From Plantactinospora mayteni (GTDB lineage Bacteria > Actinomycetota > Actinomycetes > Mycobacteriales > Micromonosporaceae), in the NCBI RefSeq assembly GCF_016862935.1, contig NZ_BONX01000056.1, forward strand, positions 1-64,000: a stretch of 64,000 bases of DNA. Reading direction: 5' to 3'. Positions 59,876 through 64,000 of this stretch are shown here, in pieces; within the stretch, counting starts at the first letter, position 1, and the number at the start of each line of letters is the position of its first letter. A model generated the notes under the pieces. The model made no database searches and was not told the DNA's origin. It worked only from the letters and a program-made list of their open reading frames with translations. A program made the position numbers and the translations under genes.

Positions 59876-60826
59876 GTGCCTGACCATGGACGCACTCTGA
59901 CCTTCGGCTACTTCCTGGTGCCCAACGTGGACGATCCCCTGCTCGCGATTGCGCAGGAGGCTGAGCGTCGCGGTCTGGATTACCTGGGAGTGCAGGACCA
60001 TCCGTATCACCCACGCTATGTGGAATCGTGGGTACTGATGAGCATGATCGCGGCGAGCACGTCGCGGATCGGCCTCTTCTCCGACGTGGCGAACCTACCG
60101 CTGCGTCCACCCGCGACGCTCGCCAAGGCCGCTGCGTCTCTCGACGTGCTCAGCGGTGGACGTTTCGATCTCGGTCTCGGCGCGGGTGCGTACTGGGACG
60201 CGATTGAGGCGTTCGGCGGTCCCCGGCGGGCGCCCAAGGACGCCCTGGCCGCGCTGGCCGAATCCATCGAGATCATTCGGTTGCTCTGGTCCGGTGAGGG
60301 AAACCTACGCCACGAAGGCTCGCACTACCGTCTGGCCGGTGCCCGGTCGGGCCCGGTGCCCGCCCATGACATCGGCGTTTGGCTCGGCGTCTATGGGCCG
60401 CGCGCGATCGAGTTGACCGGCCGGATCGCCGACGGCTGGGTGCCGTCGCTGCGCGGCGACCTTCAGTCGATCCTCGACATGTCGGCCCGGCTGGACGACG
60501 CCGCTGCGGCTGCCGGGCGGAATCCGGGCGCCATTCGGCGGGTCCTCAACGTACACGGCGAGATCACCGGCGGGACGGCGGGCGGATCCGCCACCGGCGG
60601 CAACGCGTCTGGAGGGTTCGTCGGCGGGTTGGAAGGCATGCTCCGCGGCCCGGTCGAGCGGTGGGTCGACGAGCTGAGCCAGCTCGCCCTCGGCCCAGGC
60701 TTCGACACGTTCGTGCTATGGGCCGACGACTACGCGCAGCTCGCGGTGTACGCAGAGGAGGTGGTGCCGGCGATTCGGCACCAGGTCGCCAAGGAGCGCG
60801 GCGTCGGCGACGACGCTCGGGCATAG
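59876..60826 (+). CDS. LLM class flavin-dependent oxidoreductase
   Basis: 316 residues from GTG (VPDHGRTLTFGYFLVPN). Luciferase-like TIM barrel with GLDYLGVQDHPYHPRYV, LSGGRFDLGLGAGAYWDAI and IADGWVPSL; in actinomycetes such enzymes commonly use F420 or FMN. A Gly-rich insert (about residues 229-250) precedes the last helices. TACAGT about seven bases before the GTG and no ribosome site suggest a leaderless mRNA. Substrate unknown. Confidence 0.88.
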   Translation: MPDHGRTLTFGYFLVPNVDDPLLAIAQEAERRGLDYLGVQDHPYHPRYVESWVLMSMIAASTSRIGLFSDVANLPLRPPATLAKAAASLDVLSGGRFDLGLGAGAYWDAIEAFGGPRRAPKDALAALAESIEIIRLLWSGEGNLRHEGSHYRLAGARSGPVPAHDIGVWLGVYGPRAIELTGRIADGWVPSLRGDLQSILDMSARLDDAAAAAGRNPGAIRRVLNVHGEITGGTAGGSATGGNASGGFVGGLEGMLRGPVERWVDELSQLALGPGFDTFVLWADDYAQLAVYAEEVVPAIRHQVAKERGVGDDARA

Positions 60827-60885
60827 GAGAACTCCCGCCGGTTGCGGCAGCTTACGGGCCTTGGCTTCCGCTGACCCTGCGCCCA

Positions 60886-60944
60886 TGACCCTGCGCCCGG
60901 TCCGGCCAGTGCCGACGCTCCTGGCCGGACCGGGCGCAGGGTCA
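60886..60944. terminator. Perfect 24-bp hairpin terminator
   Basis: Arms 60886-60909 and 60921-60944 are exact complements around an 11-nt loop. The 13 bases TGACCCTGCGCCC occur twice in tandem (60872-60884 and 60886-60898), so an alternative left arm exists. The TGA of the minus-strand gene lies in the right arm. Confidence 0.85.
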
Positions 60945-61436
60945 GCCGGGCTGGTCGGTTCTGCTGGAGTCGAGGAGCAGTATGTAGTTCAACGGTTCGC
61001 GGCGCGGCGTCAGGATGGTGGTCTTCCGGGCGAGGAGGGCGCCCGTGCGTTCATCGAAGATCAGCGCGTGCTGGTACTGATGGCGGTCGCCACTGTCGGC
61101 CGGCGGCATCACGGTCACGCTTATTGCGACGCCCTCGCGTCCCGCCCGGTCGGTGGCTGTGCCGCGCCAGAGGAACCCGTCAAGGTCAGTCAGGGTGAGC
61201 AGGACCTGCGCGCACACCTGCCGAGGCACGACGTAGCTCCGGTACAGCTCCATGGTCCACTTCTCGGCGACGGGTGCGCCGTGCTTCGCCCGCCGAACCG
61301 TGGCGACCGCGGCGGGATCCGTAGGCGGTTGGGTCCGGTTGGCTGGAATGGTCAACCGGGCATCTGCAAATCCGGACCACGACGGCACAGAGTGGCCGGG
61401 CGATCGGCGTGGCAGCAGAGGAGCGGCGGTGAGCAT
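60942..61436 (-). pseudogene. N-terminally truncated CU044_5270-like protein
   Basis: Up to 164 residues, but the clear part is the last 100: MELYRSYVVPRQVCAQVLLT, then REGVAISVTVMP and ALIFDERTGALLARKTTIL, which resembles the C terminus of CU044_5270-family proteins usually encoded after an ECF sigma factor and near 350 residues long. No sigma factor or membrane anchor is present. Probably a remnant; I cannot exclude a short functional gene. Confidence 0.4.
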
Positions 61437-61594
61437 TCAGCCTCAACCTGGTCTGGGTCCAGCCTTATCTGCACTTTCCTCGGGCCTCAGCCACCGGCTC
61501 CAAGGTGCTTGACGGGGCGCACTGCTTGCTGAAGCGGCGAGTGGGGTGGCATCATCGCGGCCATGATCGGAAGAATCGAGTCCTCCGTCCGCCG

Positions 61595-62713
61595 GTGAGC
61601 GTGACGACCGAGCCTGGACTGCTCGGACCCCAGATCACCCTGTTCGAACACGCTCTACGTCTCCATCAGCAGCATCCCGACGGTGTTCTGCCTCGCGACG
61701 GTGAGCCGTATCCGGATGAAGAGCGTAACCACCTGCGGCCGGCAACCCGGCGTGCGAGGGATCGACGACTCGACGGAGCCGATGTCGCTGTCATCCTCGA
61801 CAGGCACTTCAGTCAGCCTGACGCGTTGGCGAGTGAACTTGTCGACGCCTTCCGCGATGCCGACGTCCCGATCCATCGCAACGACCACATCGTTGTCGCG
61901 GCGCTGCGCGCGGATCGGCAGCGAGTGCGGCAGACCGGCCGGTGGTTGGTGCGGCACAGCGCCGACCGCAATGCCGCCACGGTCGGACTCGCGCTGCTGG
62001 CCGCCGATTGGGCCGAGGACGACATCCCGCTGATCCAGACCATCGGTCTGTTGTCGAACTGGTTCGGGCCGTTGGCGGCAGAGGCGTTGCAACGCCGCCG
62101 TGGAGGTGGGGCAGCGCTGCTGTGGCTCGCCGAGCGCGTCGCTGGCTGGGGCAGGGTCTACGTCGTCGAGGCGCTATGCCGACAGGGTGCCGCCAGTTCC
62201 CGGGCGTGGCTGCTGCGCCATGCCTGCGACGGCGACTACCTCAACGGCTACTTCGCCGGCAAGGTCGCCACCGTAGCGCACCTGCACGAAGCGATCATCA
62301 GTGCCGATGCCGACGGCGACCTGATCGATCACACCGGCCGGCTCCTGAGGATCATGGCCGACTGCAATGGCATGGGCATGACCCTCGAGCACTACCCGCC
62401 GGCGCCTGTCGTGCTGGCCGCGCATGCTGCTCACCTCGCTCAGCAGACGCCGACGGCGAACCGGTACGTCGATGCCGCGATCATCGCCGACTATCTGACG
62501 GCCAAGCCTCCGAACCGATGCGGCTGCACTACCGAGCAGCGGGACCGCATCGTGCAGCAGTACCTCGTAGTACTCGACCGGCCGGACTGGCGCGATGCGG
62601 TCCGCGCGGGCCTCGGTCCGACCAGCGACTTCTTCGCCTGGTTCGCCGGCCACGTAGCGGCGCGGCTGCGTATCGGCGCGTTTTCCGACGTGGCAGAAAG
62701 TGACGAACGATGA
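61595..62713 (+). CDS. Uncharacterised helical protein
   Basis: 372 residues from GTG (VSVTTEPGLLGPQITLFEHA); other upstream starts are possible. Predicted from sequence to be almost all alpha-helical, with repeated segments of about 35-45 residues (LIQTIGLLSNWFGPLAAEAL, LRHACDGDYLNGYFAGKVAT), suggesting a HEAT/ARM-like solenoid. A CGCTTEQ segment near residue 303 has two close cysteines. I do not recognise the family. No membrane segment or signal. It stands alone, with a hairpin 100 bases after the stop. Confidence 0.65.
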   Translation: MSVTTEPGLLGPQITLFEHALRLHQQHPDGVLPRDGEPYPDEERNHLRPATRRARDRRLDGADVAVILDRHFSQPDALASELVDAFRDADVPIHRNDHIVVAALRADRQRVRQTGRWLVRHSADRNAATVGLALLAADWAEDDIPLIQTIGLLSNWFGPLAAEALQRRRGGGAALLWLAERVAGWGRVYVVEALCRQGAASSRAWLLRHACDGDYLNGYFAGKVATVAHLHEAIISADADGDLIDHTGRLLRIMADCNGMGMTLEHYPPAPVVLAAHAAHLAQQTPTANRYVDAAIIADYLTAKPPNRCGCTTEQRDRIVQQYLVVLDRPDWRDAVRAGLGPTSDFFAWFAGHVAARLRIGAFSDVAESDER

Positions 62714-63036
62714 ACCACGCCGCCAATCAGCACCGGGTCGAAGCGGTGCAAGTCGGCGACGGGTGTCCCCGCATCGCCATCGCCGTTACGCCTTGTCCGC
62801 ATGTCTGCTGAGCAGGGCGGGCGACCATGCGGCCGCCCGCCCTGCTACCTAGTTCACCTGCCCGCGCTCGCGAGTGCGGGTTCCGGATCGGTCTCGCCGG
62901 CCGACGGCTGGGGTCGTCACCCAGTGAGCGCCGTCTTGCCCCGGGGGTCCGTCCTTGCGGGTGTCGCTCCGCTTCTTCTCGCGCAGCGTGTTCTCGACAT
63001 GATCTCGTTCCGGTTCGCCGCCCGTCTGATGGCCCC
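62714..63036. other. Convergent gap
   Basis: This 323-bp stretch between the helical protein and the DoxX-like gene holds one strong terminator; the rest shows no gene, RNA or repeat that I can support. Confidence 0.5.
62811..62846. terminator. 13-bp perfect hairpin
   Basis: AGCAGGGCGGGCG (62811-62823) and its complement (62834-62846), 10-nt loop, between convergent genes. Confidence 0.75.
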
Positions 63037-63747
63037 CTACGGGTTGATCCAGCCGAGCTCGACGGCTCGCTCGTACATGACGGGTTCGACTGCGGCCAGC
63101 GTGAGGAAGGAGACGGCGTACAGGACGACGAGCAGCCCGAGCGATACGGCCCACGCGCGAGGGCCGGTCTCGAACGCGCGGGGACGGCTCTCGCGCGAGC
63201 GTGCGCCGGCCGGTCCGGCATCGGCGGGGCGGTAGTGGCGGAGCTGTGTCTCCGGAAGCCGGCGGTCGGCGGGCCGCAGCGCCCATGACGCGATGGCGCA
63301 CACGCCGAACATCAGCGGCACTCCCCACAGGTCGGGGCTGTCGCCGACGATCAGGTGCGAGACCACGGCACCGGACCACAGGAAGAAGGAACCGGCGTAC
63401 GCCCACTCCTTGATCAACGCGAACCCCGGCACGATGATCACGACGGCCGCAGCGACCTGCCACGCACCGAGGATGTAGGCGAGGAAGCGTGGGTATCCCA
63501 GGTGGCGCAGCTGGGCGACGATCCACTCGATCGGCAACAGGTTCCAGACCGATCCCGAGGCCAGCTCAAGCACGATGACGATCGTGGTGGCCCAGTAGAG
63601 GATGGTGCGGATCCGGTTCCGATCCCATCCGCTTCGCGTGGCCGCGTCAGACTCCTGGTTGGCGGCATCCTGGAGTGCCTTGGTCGGCGGACCTTGCACC
63701 CCGTGCTCCGCAGGGTGACGTCGCAGAGCTCTCTCGTCGGTGGTCAC
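63037..63747 (-). CDS. DoxX-like family membrane protein
   Basis: 236 residues from GTG (VTTDERALRRHPAEHG), whose start overlaps the previous stop as GTGA. Four core helices carry the DoxX_2 pattern: LELASGSVWNLLP, RHLGYPRFLAYILGAWQVAA, PGFALIKEWAYAGSFFLWSG and AVVSHLIVGD, followed by an extra C-terminal helix. The N-terminal 40 residues are hydrophilic. DoxX proteins associate with redox enzymes and oxidative-stress responses, consistent with translational coupling to an FAD oxidoreductase. Confidence 0.85.
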   Translation of the reverse strand: MTTDERALRRHPAEHGVQGPPTKALQDAANQESDAATRSGWDRNRIRTILYWATTIVIVLELASGSVWNLLPIEWIVAQLRHLGYPRFLAYILGAWQVAAAVVIIVPGFALIKEWAYAGSFFLWSGAVVSHLIVGDSPDLWGVPLMFGVCAIASWALRPADRRLPETQLRHYRPADAGPAGARSRESRPRAFETGPRAWAVSLGLLVVLYAVSFLTLAAVEPVMYERAVELGWINP

Positions 63748-64000
63748 GAGGATGCGACCGCCCGTCCATCGGAGACCGGCTGCTCGGGCCGTGGTCCACC
63801 CTTGGGCCACGGCATGGAGCCCGGCTTGCGCGCCTCAAGGCGGATCTTGAACAGCCCGAGCTTGCAGGTCAGCTCCTTGTAGGCTGCGACGATCCGACCC
63901 CCGAGGTATACGTTCAGGGAGGTGTCGTCCTTGCGAGCGAACTGCCGCACGCCGTTACGCCGGCCGAGACTGACGCAGGAGCCGGTGAAGGCGAAGTCGA
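63744..64000 (-). CDS. FAD-dependent NAD(P) oxidoreductase, C-terminal part (gene runs off window)
   Basis: Only the last 85 residues are in the window. They read FTGSCVSLGRRNGVRQFARK, then YLGGRIVAAYKELTCKLGLF, the typical end of type II NADH dehydrogenase-like (pyridine nucleotide-disulfide) flavoproteins, where the first segment contacts FAD. Its TGA overlaps the GTG start of the DoxX-like gene, so the pair is one transcription and translation unit. The precise substrate cannot be judged from this part. Confidence 0.7.
   Translation of the reverse strand, partial: DFAFTGSCVSLGRRNGVRQFARKDDTSLNVYLGGRIVAAYKELTCKLGLFKIRLEARKPGSMPWPKGGPRPEQPVSDGRAVASS

Noticed and set aside
1-64000. tRNA, rRNA, CRISPR arrays, prophage or conjugative element
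   Set aside because: No cloverleaf, rRNA signature, regularly spaced repeats, integrase or structural phage genes were seen on either strand.

Overview
The window is about 70% or more G+C. It has GTG starts, GTGA/ATGA/TGATG stop-start overlaps, SARP-type regulators and ROK/LacI-controlled sugar loci. This fits a filamentous actinomycete, most likely Micromonosporaceae (Micromonospora or a relative). The family placement is inference from gene content; no rRNA or tRNA is present to confirm it.

Bases 1-18 kb are a patchwork of small units. They comprise the 3' part of an FtsX-type permease with a glycine-rich insert, an SDR/TetR divergent pair, a LysR/PLP-enzyme divergent pair, and a bile-acid-type symporter overlapping a large SARP-AAA-TPR regulator. 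These are followed by a decayed MMPL transporter coupled to a secreted hydrolase, a 2TM protein, a TetR/hydrolase divergent pair, a secreted ribosome-inactivating protein (RIP, an rRNA N-glycosylase), and an AraC/FMN-reductase divergent pair.

Bases 18-37 kb form an alpha-mannoside-type sugar locus. It contains an ABC importer (binding protein and two permeases), three different GH38 proteins, a SIS isomerase, a ROK kinase, a LacI regulator, a tandem metallo-beta-lactamase-fold protein and a GH36-like alpha-galactosidase. A shared palindrome close to TGGGATCGATCCCA lies at the promoters of four of these units. In two of them it sits just downstream of a readable -35/-10 pair, so the local LacI protein probably controls the whole set.

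Bases 37-43 kb form a second catabolic unit around a DeoR regulator. One arm encodes an FGGY kinase, a YihT/LacD-like class I aldolase and an Asp/Glu-racemase-family protein. The other encodes DeoR coupled to a DUF1537 (OtnK-like) acid-sugar kinase. Its substrate is unknown. A two-component system and a DM13 protein follow.

Bases 45-54 kb are a complete arabinan/arabinoside locus: LacI, GH51 arabinofuranosidase, ABC importer, lipoprotein GH43 and secreted GH43. A LacI operator (TACAACGTTGTA plus an incomplete copy) lies at the divergent promoters.

Bases 54-64 kb contain small membrane proteins (DUF4190, LtrA) and a scar made of a NAGPA/peptidoglycan-binding gene fragment joined to an IS3 transposase tail. 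Next come a second SARP regulator with an IS701-like transposase tail at its 5' side, an LLM flavin oxidoreductase, a truncated CU044_5270-like gene and an unrecognised 372-residue protein. The window ends in a DoxX-like gene coupled to an FAD-dependent oxidoreductase that runs off the end. Strong hairpins, several with stop codons inside the stem, separate many convergent genes.
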